A stretch of DNA of 32,164 bases, from the NCBI GenBank assembly GCA_025964155.1, contig JAOPZJ010000157.1, positions 1-32,164 of the forward strand. Direction: 5' to 3'. Under the pieces are notes generated by a model. The model searched no databases and was not told the DNA's origin. It saw only the letters and a program-made list of their open reading frames with translations. This DNA comes from Solirubrobacterales bacterium (lineage in GTDB: Bacteria; Actinomycetota; Thermoleophilia; Solirubrobacterales; Solirubrobacteraceae). This document shows positions 7,581 through 15,535 of this stretch, piece after piece. Made by a program: the position numbers and the translations under genes. Within the stretch, counting starts at the first letter, position 1. Every line of letters starts with the position of its first letter.

Positions 7581-8537
7581 TCAGGGCACGAGTACCGAGG
7601 CACCGACGAGCCGGCCCGACCGCAGGTCGTCCAGCGCGTCGTTCGCCCGGTCCAGCGGATACGTCGTGACGTGTGACCGCACGCCGGCGCGCGGCGCGAT
7701 GTCGAGGAACGCCTCGCCGTCCGCCCGCGTCAGGTTGGCGACCGACCGCAGGACGCGCTCGCCCCACAGCAGCTCGTACGGCAGCGGGGGGATGTCGCTC
7801 ATGTGGATGCCACCGCACACGACGGAGCCGCCCTTGGCGACCGCCCTGAGCGCGAGCGGGACGAGCTCACCGGCCGGCGCGAAGATGAGCGCGGCGTCGA
7901 GCTCGGCGGGGAGCTGCTCGTCGCTGCCGCCGACCCAGGTGGCACCGAGCTCGCGCGCCAGCGCCTGCGCGGCGGTGTCGCCCGGACGGGTGACGGCGAA
8001 GACCTCGCGCCCCTCCCAGCGCGCGACCTGGCAGACGAGGTGGGCGGCGGCCCCGAACCCGTAGAGCCCGACGCGGGCCGGATCGCCCGCCATCCGCAGC
8101 GTGCGAAACCCGATGAGCCCGGCGCACAGCAACGGTGCGACCTCCAGGTCGCCGTAACCGGGGGGGAGCGACAGGCAGAAGCGCTCGTCGGCCACGCAGC
8201 GCTCGGCGTAGCCGCCGTCGATGTGCAGCCCGGTGAAGCGCGCCGCGTCGCAGAGGTTCTCCCGCCCGGAGGTGCAGAAGCGGCACGTCCCGTCCGTCCA
8301 GCCGAGCCACGGCACGCCGACGCGCTCGCCCGTGTCCACGCGCTCACCGACGATCTGGTGCCCCGGGATGAGCGGCAGCCGGTCTGCGGTCAGCTCGCCG
8401 TCGACGATGTGCAGATCGGTGCGGCACACACCGCAGGCGCGGACCTCGAGCAGCACCTGCCCGGGACCGGGCACGGGGTCCGGCACCTCGGCGAGGCGCA
8501 GCGGTCGGTGGGGGGCGTCGACGTGTGCGGCCAGCAC
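7581..8537 (-). CDS. zinc-type alcohol dehydrogenase (MDR, AdhA-like)
   Basis: This 318-residue medium-chain dehydrogenase has a GroES-like N-terminal domain with zinc site residues in CGVCRTDLH and PGHQIVG, then the lobe TCRFCTSGRENLC, and a Rossmann domain with GLYGFGAAAH near residue 170. It should interconvert an alcohol and an aldehyde or ketone using NAD(P). Two departures from classic ADH: the Glu of GHE is Gln, and the structural-zinc lobe has only three of the four usual cysteines (TDGTC in place of CGxC). Both may be features of its subfamily. Start is GTG 8537; no strong ribosome site was seen, so translation may be coupled to the J-domain gene that ends 51 bases upstream. Confidence 0.9.
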   Translation of the reverse strand: MLAAHVDAPHRPLRLAEVPDPVPGPGQVLLEVRACGVCRTDLHIVDGELTADRLPLIPGHQIVGERVDTGERVGVPWLGWTDGTCRFCTSGRENLCDAARFTGLHIDGGYAERCVADERFCLSLPPGYGDLEVAPLLCAGLIGFRTLRMAGDPARVGLYGFGAAAHLVCQVARWEGREVFAVTRPGDTAAQALARELGATWVGGSDEQLPAELDAALIFAPAGELVPLALRAVAKGGSVVCGGIHMSDIPPLPYELLWGERVLRSVANLTRADGEAFLDIAPRAGVRSHVTTYPLDRANDALDDLRSGRLVGASVLVP

Positions 8538-8588
8538 GGAGACATCGTGGCATGTGTCCTGCCAGCCGGCACGCCCTTGTCGCCGCGC

Positions 8589-9200
8589 TCAGTCCTCGTC
8601 GCGGGTGGCGTCGCGGTCGTCGCCACGGTGGCGGTCGCCGCCGCGGCCGGCGTCACCGAGGTGCTCAAGCGCGTCGATCAGGCTCTGTGCGCGGCGGACC
8701 GCCGGATGATCCTTGTAGCGGGCGCCCTGCTCGCGCAGGTCGGCCACGGTGTCGGCGAGGATGCGGCCGAGCGAGTCCTCGGTGTCCACGACCGTGTCGG
8801 CCGGGTCCTGACCCATGGCCTCGGCGGCGGCCGCGAGTGCCTCGGCCTTGGCACGGTCACGGGCGGCGGCCGCCTCCCGGGCGGCGCGCTGCGCTTGCGC
8901 GGAGACCTCGGCTTCCATCGCGGCGATCCGCTGCTCGGTGTCCGGGTCCGACGGCGTGGCCGGCGGGGCCGGCCGCGGGCGGGGCGGAGTGGTGGCGCGT
9001 CCCGGATCACGGCGGGCGGCGACGATGCGCTCGTAGGCGGCGCCGATCTGCTGGGATCGCTGCGTGGCCGCCTCCGAGCCGCCGTGGCGGTCCGGATGGT
9101 GGAGCTTGAGCAGGTTGCGATAGGCGCTGTGCAGCTGTGCGTCGGTCGCCGACGGGCTGCAGCCCAGCAGGGCGTAGTCGGCGGTCAGGCTCGCTGCCAT
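8589..9200 (-). CDS. J-domain (DnaJ-like) protein with Ala/Arg coiled-coil tail
   Basis: This 203-residue protein has an N-terminal J domain (about 7-65: DYALLGCSPSATDAQL, HPD in LHHPDRHGG, then a helix IGAAYERIVAARRD). It is followed by a Pro-rich linker, an Ala/Glu/Arg helix likely to form a coiled coil (about 88-135), and a charged tail rich in Asp, Arg and His. There is no Gly/Phe region, zinc finger or substrate-binding C-terminal domain, so it is not DnaJ itself but a class III J protein that would recruit and stimulate an Hsp70. The client is unknown. It lies between the SDR gene (38 bases upstream) and the alcohol dehydrogenase on the same strand, probably one transcript. Confidence 0.88.
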   Translation of the reverse strand: MAASLTADYALLGCSPSATDAQLHSAYRNLLKLHHPDRHGGSEAATQRSQQIGAAYERIVAARRDPGRATTPPRPRPAPPATPSDPDTEQRIAAMEAEVSAQAQRAAREAAAARDRAKAEALAAAAEAMGQDPADTVVDTEDSLGRILADTVADLREQGARYKDHPAVRRAQSLIDALEHLGDAGRGGDRHRGDDRDATRDED

Positions 9201-9238
9201 GTCTGCACGGTAGTCCGCGCGGTGGACCGCGGGCCTCG

Positions 9239-10096
9239 TCAGCCGCGCTGGGCCCGCCGCATCGCCGCGGTGAGGGCGTCGTTCAGGCCGCGCATCGCGA
9301 GCTCGTAGGGGAGGGCGAACTTGCGCTGAAACCAGTATCCGACGCGGACGTCGCTCGACGAGTAGACCATGTACCGGTTCTTCTGGATCCCGGTGAGGAT
9401 CGCCGCCGCCACGCGCTCGGGGGCGACGGCACGACGCTGAAAGTGCCCGACGAGCTGCTTGATCCGCGGGTTGTCGCGGTCCACGCCGACGATCTGGACC
9501 GTGCCGACCAGTGGCGTGTCTACGCCCCCCGGGCAGACGAGGCTCACGCCGATGCCGTGCCGGCGCAGGTCAAAGCGCAGCACTTCCGAGACGCCCCGCA
9601 GGCCGAACTTGCTGGCGCTGTAGGCCGCGTGCCACGGCAGGCCGAAGAGCCCGGCGGCCGAGGAGACGTTGACGAGGTGCCCGCCGCGGCCGGCGGCGAT
9701 CATCGGCGGGACGAAGCACTCGATCACGTGAATCGGCCCCATCAGGTTGATGTCGACCATCCGCTGCCAGTGCTCGTGCTGCAGGTTCTCGACGGTGCCC
9801 CAGGTGGAGACGCCGGCGATGTTCATGAGCACGTCGAGGCTCCCGTGGTCGCCATGGATCTCCTTGGCCATCGCGGCGACGGCGCCGTGATCGGAGATGT
9901 CGGCGGCCCGCACGAAGCTCACCGTGCCGCCCGCGCCGCGGATCTCGGCGGCGACGGCCTGCAGGCCCGCGTCGTTGATGTCCGTCAGGAAGAGCCGCGC
10001 GCCCCGCCGGCCGGCGGCGATCGCGGTGGCCCGTCCGATGCCACTCGCGGCGCCCGTGATGAGGCAACGGCGGTCCTGCAGCGTCTTGATCGGCAT
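9239..10096 (-). CDS. short-chain dehydrogenase/reductase (SDR)
   Basis: This 285-residue classical SDR has the cofactor motif TGAASGIG (about 14-21), a following acidic residue in FLTDIND that favours NAD, the MNIAGVS element, catalytic Ser in VNVSSAAGLFG, and the YSASK active-site Tyr/Lys. Substrate unknown; the C-terminal extension (FQRKFALPYEL) is as in larger lipid- or ketone-acting SDRs. The ATG at 10096 is preferred because the TG...SGIG fold then begins normally and because the longer frames run through an apparent promoter and palindromic operator at 10135-10158. It is first in a likely SDR-J protein-ADH transcript and divergent from the acyl-CoA synthetase. Confidence 0.92.
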   Translation of the reverse strand: MPIKTLQDRRCLITGAASGIGRATAIAAGRRGARLFLTDINDAGLQAVAAEIRGAGGTVSFVRAADISDHGAVAAMAKEIHGDHGSLDVLMNIAGVSTWGTVENLQHEHWQRMVDINLMGPIHVIECFVPPMIAAGRGGHLVNVSSAAGLFGLPWHAAYSASKFGLRGVSEVLRFDLRRHGIGVSLVCPGGVDTPLVGTVQIVGVDRDNPRIKQLVGHFQRRAVAPERVAAAILTGIQKNRYMVYSSSDVRVGYWFQRKFALPYELAMRGLNDALTAAMRRAQRG

Positions 10097-10134
10097 GGTG
10101 GCGGTCCCGTCGGTCGGAGGTCGGTCGTACGTCA

Positions 10135-10158
10135 CGAACAACAGTGTTCGCCATTCTA
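10135..10158 (-). promoter_or_regulatory. promoter -10 element and palindromic operator before the SDR gene
   Basis: On the minus strand TAGAAT (10158-10153) is a good -10 box, followed two bases later by CGAACA-CTGT-TGTTCG (10150-10135), a perfect inverted repeat with six-base arms. A repressor bound here would cover the transcription start. The GAACA..TGTTC type core resembles TetR-family operators of actinobacterial lipid genes, which fits the neighbouring acyl-CoA synthetase, but the regulator is not in the window. No convincing -35 box was found. Confidence 0.6.
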
Positions 10159-10345
10159 ACGTCGGGCGGTCGGTCTGTGGTGGACGTACTTCGGCGGCGG
10201 CGGCGAGGAGGAGGACGCCGAGCGGGCGATGGCGGCCGCGCACGGCGACGCCCGCGTCCGGATGGCCCTCGTCGGCTTTGGTTACGCTTGCGGGCACGCT
10301 GACGCTCGCGCGGCGGGCCGTGGGCCGGGGTAGTCTCGCGCGATC

Positions 10346-11983
10346 ATGACCCTGGTCGACCGCCTCGCCGAACCCGCCCGTCGTGTGTCGCTTGAGGTGC
10401 GCTCGCTCGCCGCCCTGGCACGGGCGGGCGCCGTCGGGGTGCAGTCACCGGACAAGCTGCTGGCCACCGTCAACGCGATGCGTCGGTTCGGGCCCTTCGG
10501 TGCCGCCCCGAAGATCGCCGCCTGGCGTCACGGCCCCTATCCGGCGATCGCGGACGAATGGGGTGAGATCACCTTCGACGAGCTCGAGGAGCAGGTCAAC
10601 CGCCTGACGAACGCGTGGCAGGCTCAGGGCCTGGGCGTCGGCGCCACGATCGGCATCCTGTGCCGGAACCACCGCGCGCCGCTGATCGCCTCGTTCGCCG
10701 CCTCGCGCCTCGGGGCGAACGCCGTCTGGCTGAACACCGCGTTCTCGGCCCGCCAGGTCAAGGAGGTCGCCGAGCGCGAAGGCGTGGACTTCCTCGTCTA
10801 CGACGAGGGCTTTGCCGAGATGGTCGCCGAGATCACGCCGGCCCGCGGCAAGATCGCCTGCGCGACGGACGACCCGGCCGACGACGCCTTCCGCAAGCTC
10901 GTGGCCGGCGGGGACCCGACGCCGACCGCGGCGCCCGCCAAGCCGGGGCGCATCGTGCTGCTCACGAGCGGGACGACCGGCACGCCGAAGGGCGCGCCGC
11001 GGCCCGAGCCCAAGTCGCTCGTGCTGCCGGGCGCACTGCTGGACCGCATGCCGATGAAGGCGCGCGAGGCGACGGTGATCGGTCCGCCGCTCTTTCACGG
11101 CACCGGCCTGATCATCGCCCTGCTCACGCTGAGCCTCGGCTCCAAGCTCGTGCTGCGCCGGCGCTTCGACGCCGCGGAGTTCGTCGACGATCTCGCCACC
11201 CACGGCGCGACCGGCGCCTGCGTGGTCCCGGTGATGCTGCAGCGCGTGCTCGCGCTCGGCGAGGACGAGGTGAAGGCCCGCGACCTGAGCGCCCTGCGGG
11301 TCGTCTTCTGCGCGGGCTCCCAGCTCCCGGCCGAGGTCGCGACGAGGGCGTCCGACCTGCTCGGCGACGTCATCTACAACCTCTACGGCTCGACTGAGGT
11401 CTCGGTCGCGACGCTCGCGACGCCCGAGGACATCCGGATCGCACCGAACTCCGTCGGCAAGCCCGCCCTGGGGTCGCGCATCCGCATCCTCGACGACGGG
11501 GGCGCGGCGCTGCCACAGGGCCAGACAGGACGGATCTTCGTCGGGACGACGTCGCCGTTCGAGGGCTACACGGGCGGGGGCGGCAAGGAGATCGTCGACG
11601 GGCTGATGTCCACCGGCGACGTGGGCCACTTCGACGCGAACGGCCGCCTGTTCATCGACGGTCGCGACGACGAGATGATCGTCTCCGGCGGCGAGAACGT
11701 CTTTCCCCGTGAGATCGAGGAGCTGCTCGTCACCCATCCGGCGATCGCCGACGCCGCGGCGATCGGCGTCGAGGACCCGGACTTCGGCCAGCGACTACGT
11801 GCGTTCGTCGTCAAGCGCGAGGGCCAGGACATCAGCGCCGACGACCTGCAGACCTTCGTCAAGGACAATCTCGCCCGCTACAAGGCGCCCCGCGAGGTGG
11901 TCTTCCTCGACGAGCTGCCACGGAACCCGACCGGCAAGATCCTCAAGCGGGAACTGGCCGAGCTGCAGGTGCCTACGGCGTAG
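10346..11983 (+). CDS. long-chain fatty-acid acyl-CoA synthetase (AMP-binding, FadD-like)
   Basis: This 545-residue adenylate-forming enzyme should activate a fatty or related carboxylic acid to acyl-AMP and then acyl-CoA. Diagnostic motifs are the P-loop VLLTSGTTGTPKG (about 208-220), NLYGSTE (A5), STGDVGHFDANGRLFIDGR (A7/A8 hinge) with EMIVSGGENVFPREIE, and the catalytic C-terminal Lys in PRNPTGKILKREL. The N-terminal ~60 residues are Arg/Ala-rich, as in FadD2/FadD12-type enzymes of mycobacteria. No Shine-Dalgarno is evident; a TAGTCT box nine bases before the ATG suggests a possibly leaderless transcript. Divergent from the SDR gene, with 249 bases between start codons. Confidence 0.95.
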   Translation: MTLVDRLAEPARRVSLEVRSLAALARAGAVGVQSPDKLLATVNAMRRFGPFGAAPKIAAWRHGPYPAIADEWGEITFDELEEQVNRLTNAWQAQGLGVGATIGILCRNHRAPLIASFAASRLGANAVWLNTAFSARQVKEVAEREGVDFLVYDEGFAEMVAEITPARGKIACATDDPADDAFRKLVAGGDPTPTAAPAKPGRIVLLTSGTTGTPKGAPRPEPKSLVLPGALLDRMPMKAREATVIGPPLFHGTGLIIALLTLSLGSKLVLRRRFDAAEFVDDLATHGATGACVVPVMLQRVLALGEDEVKARDLSALRVVFCAGSQLPAEVATRASDLLGDVIYNLYGSTEVSVATLATPEDIRIAPNSVGKPALGSRIRILDDGGAALPQGQTGRIFVGTTSPFEGYTGGGGKEIVDGLMSTGDVGHFDANGRLFIDGRDDEMIVSGGENVFPREIEELLVTHPAIADAAAIGVEDPDFGQRLRAFVVKREGQDISADDLQTFVKDNLARYKAPREVVFLDELPRNPTGKILKRELAELQVPTA

Positions 11984-12080
11984 GCCGCTGGTGATCGGCG
12001 CGACGCGGTCCACGCCGAGCGCCTAGTCTAGCGGATCCGTAGAAACTACCGACGCGGTTCGGTGGTCCACACGGCAAGCG

Positions 12081-12107
12081 GAGCGGCACGTGCCGTCGAT
12101 ACCGCTC
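12081..12107. promoter_or_regulatory. nested palindromes upstream of the fibre operon
   Basis: CGGCACGTGCCG (12084-12095) is a perfect 12-base palindrome. It lies inside a wider inverted repeat GAGCGG (12081-12086) / CCGCTC (12102-12107), about 76 bases before the first fibre gene. The 199-base region from 11984 also holds CGGATCCG and TAGAAA near 12040, a possible -10. A regulator-binding site is plausible, unproven. Confidence 0.35.
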
Positions 12108-12182
12108 GGAGCACGAGCGGACATCGATCGGGAATCGCTCCAAATGAGCGCCAGCCTGGCCCGCACCATGGAAGGAGCAACG

Positions 12183-12770
12183 ATGAGACACGGCACCAAG
12201 CTGCTGCTCTCGGTGCTGGTCGTCGGCGTGCTCGGTGGCGTCTCGGCGCTCGGCGTCTTCGGGCTGTTCACCGCAACGACCCAGAACGCGGGCAACGAGA
12301 TCAGCGCCGGCACCGTCGCGATCAGCGACAACGACTCGGGGTCCGCGCTGTACAACACCATCGGAGCGAAGCCCGGGGACACGGCGGCGAGGTGCGTGAA
12401 GACCACGTTCACCGGATCGCTGCCGTCCGCGGTGCGCCTGTACACGACGAGCAGTCCCGGGGCGCTCGCCCCATACGTCGACCTGACGATCACCAAAGGA
12501 ACGCAGGCCACGTCCACGTTCCCCGACTGCACAGGCTTCGTCGCCGATGCGAACCCGGCCGTGTACAGCGGCACGCTGGCGCAGTTCGAGCAGACGCGAA
12601 CGAGCTTTGCGACCGGGATCGCCACCGGCCCCGGTGTTCAGACGAGCTGGCTCACGAACACCTCCGTCGTCTTCAAGTTCCAGACCACGCTCCAGGCAGG
12701 CACGCCCGACGCCGCGCAAGGCGCATCGTCGGGCGTCCACACGTTCATCTGGGAAGCCCAGAACACCTAA
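12183..12770 (+). CDS. TasA/CalY-like fibre protein with SipW-type signal peptide, copy 1
   Basis: This 195-residue secreted protein has basic residues then a hydrophobic helix (LLLSVLVVGVLGGVSALGVFG) followed by LFTATTQNAGNEISAGTV, the hallmark of SipW-dependent signal peptides of the TasA/camelysin (CalY, M73) family. The mature part is a beta-rich domain with two cysteines (AARCVK, FPDCTGF) conserved in copy 2 and likely disulfide-bonded. By analogy with Bacillus TasA it would be a major extracellular fibre or surface subunit, processed by the signal peptidase encoded at 13996. The ATG at 12183 follows an AAGGAG ribosome site with four bases between; longer upstream frames lack this. First gene of the operon. 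Confidence 0.88.
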   Translation: MRHGTKLLLSVLVVGVLGGVSALGVFGLFTATTQNAGNEISAGTVAISDNDSGSALYNTIGAKPGDTAARCVKTTFTGSLPSAVRLYTTSSPGALAPYVDLTITKGTQATSTFPDCTGFVADANPAVYSGTLAQFEQTRTSFATGIATGPGVQTSWLTNTSVVFKFQTTLQAGTPDAAQGASSGVHTFIWEAQNT

Positions 12771-12809
12771 GCGCATGCACCTTCCACACGGCAAACGAGG
12801 AATACGACC

Positions 12810-13397
12810 ATGACCAGAACCAAGAAGCTGTCACTCTCCGCCCTGGTGGTGGGAGTGCTCGCAAGCGTGTCGGCGTTGGGCGTCTTCGGCCTCTTCAGCG
12901 CGACCACCCAGAACTCGGGCAACGAGATCTCCACCGGTACCGTCGCCCTGTCCGACAACGACGGCGGCTCGGCGCTCATCAACGTCACCGGCGCGCAGCC
13001 GGGGGACAGCTACACCAAGTGCATCAAGATCTCCTACAACGGGTCCCTGCCGTCCACCGTCCACAGCTGGGTGCAGGGCGCCACCGGCCCGCTGGCCGAC
13101 TACATCAACATCAAGGTGACCCACGGGTCGCAGGTCAGTTCGACGTTCCCGGACTGCACCGGTTTCACGTCCTACACCGGCGCCGACGGCACGAAGTACG
13201 ACGGGCCCGTGGCGGCGATCCGGGGCTCCAGCTACGAGACCGGGGTGCCCACGACGCTTCCGGGCAAGACCACATGGGACCCCGGCAACACGCTCGTCGT
13301 CCAGGCCGTCGTGACGATCAGCGCGGCCGCGCCGGACACCGCCCAGGGCTCGACCAGCGGCGACTTCTCGCTGCACTACGAAGCCCGCAACGGCTGA
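12810..13397 (+). CDS. TasA/CalY-like fibre protein with SipW-type signal peptide, copy 2
   Basis: This 195-residue paralogue of the preceding gene is the same length with matching blocks: VVGVLASVSALGVFGLFSATTQNSGNEISTGTV at the signal peptide (split here as VVGVLASVSALGVFG and LFSATTQNSGNEI), YTKCIKISYNGSLPS, and STFPDCTGF. The two cysteines are kept. GAGGA lies eight bases before the ATG. It begins 39 bases after copy 1, so co-transcription is expected, and it is followed at 13415 by a very stable hairpin that probably limits read-through, leaving these two as the most abundant products of the operon. Tandem duplication of the fibre gene is the simplest origin. Confidence 0.88.
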   Translation: MTRTKKLSLSALVVGVLASVSALGVFGLFSATTQNSGNEISTGTVALSDNDGGSALINVTGAQPGDSYTKCIKISYNGSLPSTVHSWVQGATGPLADYINIKVTHGSQVSSTFPDCTGFTSYTGADGTKYDGPVAAIRGSSYETGVPTTLPGKTTWDPGNTLVVQAVVTISAAAPDTAQGSTSGDFSLHYEARNG

Positions 13398-13414
13398 GGC
13401 GGCGACGGTCACCA

Positions 13415-13449
13415 GGACGGAGGACCGGCGAGGCGCCGGCCCTCCGTCC
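13415..13449 (+). terminator. strong stem-loop after the fibre genes
   Basis: GGACGGAGG (13415-13423) pairs with CCTCCGTCC (13441-13449), and inside it CCGGCG (13425-13430) pairs with CGCCGG (13434-13439) around an AGG loop. That is 15 base pairs interrupted by one A-C mismatch. No T run follows, so it may be a partial terminator, or an mRNA-stabilising 3' hairpin, that sets fibre proteins high and the downstream peptidase low. Confidence 0.65.
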
Positions 13450-13462
13450 GAACGACGCCCGC

Positions 13463-13993
13463 ATGACGATGATCTCGCCAACCCCAACCGGCCTCGCGCG
13501 CACCCTCGGTGCGTGTCTGGGGGTTGCCGGCGCCGCGCTGCTCCTCTTCACCGCGCGGCCGAGCGCGAACGTGCCCCGGCTCCCCGCGACCGTGCGGCTC
13601 GCGGTCGCGTCCACGGGCGAACTGGAGGTCACTCCGACGCCGCTGCGTCGCGTGCTGGGTTCTCGGTCGCTGGTGCCCGGGGGACGGCGCACGCAGGCGC
13701 GTTTCACCATCCGCAACCAGACCGGCAAGACGCTGGTCGTCGGCTTCCGGGCCCCTGCGGCGTCCACGCCGCTCGACGGCCTGCTCCGGGTCCGGCTGAG
13801 CAGCGCCGGTGCGTCGCTGGCGAACAGCACGTTGCAGGGTCTGCGCCGCGGCAGCGCGGCCACCCTGCGCATCGCCTCCGGGACGACACGCCGGCTGCGC
13901 GTCCAGGCCTGGATACCGCGCGACATCAGCGACGGCTACGAGGGCCAGCAGGCGACGGTCTTGCTGACGCCAACCGTGAAGGTCGGCGCCTGA
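13463..13993 (+). CDS. small secreted TasA-like accessory protein
   Basis: This 176-residue protein has an N-terminal hydrophobic segment (LGACLGVAGAALLLFTARPSA, about 14-34) and a beta-rich mature part. Its pattern SLVPGGRRTQARFTIRNQTGK followed by LVVGFRA resembles the 'L.PG....F.I.N.G' strand pair of TasA/CalY domains, so a minor fibre or assembly subunit is a reasonable guess; direct homology is not certain. The start ATG 13463 lies 13 bases after the strong hairpin; ATG 13469 is possible. The stop TGA is followed two bases later by the ATG of the signal peptidase, so translation is coupled. Confidence 0.7.
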   Translation: MTMISPTPTGLARTLGACLGVAGAALLLFTARPSANVPRLPATVRLAVASTGELEVTPTPLRRVLGSRSLVPGGRRTQARFTIRNQTGKTLVVGFRAPAASTPLDGLLRVRLSSAGASLANSTLQGLRRGSAATLRIASGTTRRLRVQAWIPRDISDGYEGQQATVLLTPTVKVGA

Positions 13994-13995
13994 GG

Positions 13996-14532
13996 ATGGT
14001 CCGCCGCCACCGCCCTTGGAGCGTCGTGCGCACGTTCGCCGTCTGGATCGCGATGGGCTTTACGCTGGCGATCCTGCTCGCGTTCGCGCTCCCGCTCGCG
14101 TTCGGGGACCGCTCGTATGTCGTCCGCTCCGGCAGCATGACGCCGACGATCAGGACGGGAGACGTCGTCGTGGTCAAGCCGATCCCGGCGCTGTCGGCGA
14201 ACGTCGGCGACATCATCACGTTCGAGGATCCCCACGGGCGACTCATCTCGCACCGCGCCCGCTGGATCCACCGCGTCGGCAACCAGCTGCAGTTCACGAC
14301 GCAGGGCGACGCGAACAGCGGACAGGAGCATTGGCAGGTCCGTGCGGACGGCCGGATCGGCCGCGTGCTGTACCGCGTCCCGAAGCTCGGCTTCGGCATC
14401 GTCCGGTTGCAGACGACTGCCGGGCGTGTCGGCCTGATCATCGTGCCCGCACTCGTGCTGGCGGCGTCGCTCCTGAGGGGGATCTGGCGTCGTGAACGCG
14501 ATGAGGAGGTCGTCGATGCGCTCGCGGCGTGA
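13996..14532 (+). CDS. sipW: signal peptidase I, SipW/ER type
   Basis: This 178-residue membrane serine peptidase has an N-terminal helix (about 13-36), then the catalytic box RSGSMTPTI with Ser47, the GDVVVVKP strand, GDIITF, and His86 in LISHRARW at the place where bacterial type I peptidases have Lys. It also has the box FTTQGDANSGQEHW and a C-terminal helix (about 146-166). The Ser-His dyad marks the SipW/Sec11 branch, known in Bacillus to process TasA-type proteins. All five nearby secreted proteins (12183, 12810, 13463, 14516, 15536) are plausible substrates. It starts two bases after the previous stop and overlaps the next gene by 17 bases. Confidence 0.93.
   Translation: MVRRHRPWSVVRTFAVWIAMGFTLAILLAFALPLAFGDRSYVVRSGSMTPTIRTGDVVVVKPIPALSANVGDIITFEDPHGRLISHRARWIHRVGNQLQFTTQGDANSGQEHWQVRADGRIGRVLYRVPKLGFGIVRLQTTAGRVGLIIVPALVLAASLLRGIWRRERDEEVVDALAA
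14503..14510 (+). promoter_or_regulatory. ribosome binding site inside sipW
   Basis: GAGGAGGT, nearly the full anti-16S complement, lies inside the end of the signal peptidase gene, five bases before ATG 14516. It decides the start of the next gene in favour of 14516 over GTG 14492 and ATG 14501. Confidence 0.75.
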
Positions 14533-15532
14533 ACGACGAGCGTCGCGCCGGCGGCGCTGCACGTGGCTGGCCGGCTTCGCGTTCGGAGCGATGCTGGTGG
14601 CGCTCACCAGCACGACGGGCGGGGTCTGGGCCGCGTTCGGTCAGCACACGGGGAGCACCGGCAACGTGCTCGTGGCCGTCCCTGACTTCGTCGCGCCCCA
14701 GGCGACGGCCGCGGTGATCCAGAAGACCGAGGGCGGGACGCCCGGCTACATCCGTCAAGGTGGCACCTACCGCGTCTACGCCAACGTCACCGACAGCGGC
14801 AATCCGGCGAGCGGCGTCGCGTCCGCCACCGCGAACGTCAGTGCGACGACACCGGCACAGACCGCGGCCGCGCTCAGCGCGGGCGCGTTCACCATCGCCG
14901 GCCAGAGTTACAACGAACGCAGCGCCAGCCTGACCGTGAACGCCACGCTCGCGGCCACGACCTACACGTACGCGCTGACGCTGTCGGATGTCGCGGCGAA
15001 CACCCGGGCCCAGACGGGCTTCCCGGTCATCGTCGACAACACCGCGCCGACCGCGTCCGACGTCCAGACCGCGAACAAGACCGGCAACACCGTGCGCAAG
15101 CCAGAGCTCGGCGACACGATCACGTTCACGTACAGCGAGCCGATCGACCCGAACTCCGTGGTCTCCGGCTGGACCGGGTCTGCCACGAACGTGGTCGTGC
15201 GAATCGATAACGACGTCATCGGGTCCAACGACGCGGTGACCGTGTACAACGCAGCGAACACCGCCGTCCTCCCGTTCGGCACGGTCTATCTCGGGCGCAA
15301 CGACTACGTGTCGTCGAGCGCGAGGTTCGGTACCAGCGGGACGCCGTCGACGATGACCCTGAGCGGGAACGCGATCAGCGTCACGCTCGGCACGGCAACC
15401 ACCGGACCGCGGACCGCGGCCTCGAGCGGCACCATGTTCTGGCTTGGCGCGACCGGCGCCACGGACCGGGCAGGGAACACCGTGAGCGCTGGCCTCGTGA
15501 CCGAGCCGGGCAGCAGCGATGGGGAGTTCTGA
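14516..15532 (+). CDS. secreted surface protein with SipW-type signal peptide and Ig-like domains
   Basis: This 338-residue protein has an Arg-rich N-terminus, a hydrophobic helix (WLAGFAFGAMLVALTSTTGG), then VWAAFGQHTGSTGNVLVA, again the SipW-dependent cleavage pattern. The mature part is Thr/Ala/Ser-rich. DLVAP-like entry (VPDFVAPQATA), YRVYANVTDSGNPASGV and VIVDNTAPTASDVQ are typical of bacterial Ig-like or 'DNTAP' domains, followed by a segment with FTYSEPIDPNSV like SbsA-type Ig domains. No cysteine occurs in the mature chain and no wall-anchoring motif is visible. A role as adhesin or fibre-associated matrix protein is inferred from the operon. It overlaps sipW by 17 bases. Confidence 0.8.
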   Translation: MRSRRERRASRRRRCTWLAGFAFGAMLVALTSTTGGVWAAFGQHTGSTGNVLVAVPDFVAPQATAAVIQKTEGGTPGYIRQGGTYRVYANVTDSGNPASGVASATANVSATTPAQTAAALSAGAFTIAGQSYNERSASLTVNATLAATTYTYALTLSDVAANTRAQTGFPVIVDNTAPTASDVQTANKTGNTVRKPELGDTITFTYSEPIDPNSVVSGWTGSATNVVVRIDNDVIGSNDAVTVYNAANTAVLPFGTVYLGRNDYVSSSARFGTSGTPSTMTLSGNAISVTLGTATTGPRTAASSGTMFWLGATGATDRAGNTVSAGLVTEPGSSDGEF

Positions 15533-15535
15533 GCG

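Noticed and set aside
7803-9308. 501-residue plus-strand frame opposite the ADH and J-protein genes
   Set aside because: No motifs; the minus strand has intact ADH and J-domain signatures.
12062-13993. One 643-residue gene across the fibre region
   Set aside because: Only its last 176 codons look like protein; the rest is out of frame with two well-supported fibre genes that have ribosome sites and signal peptides.
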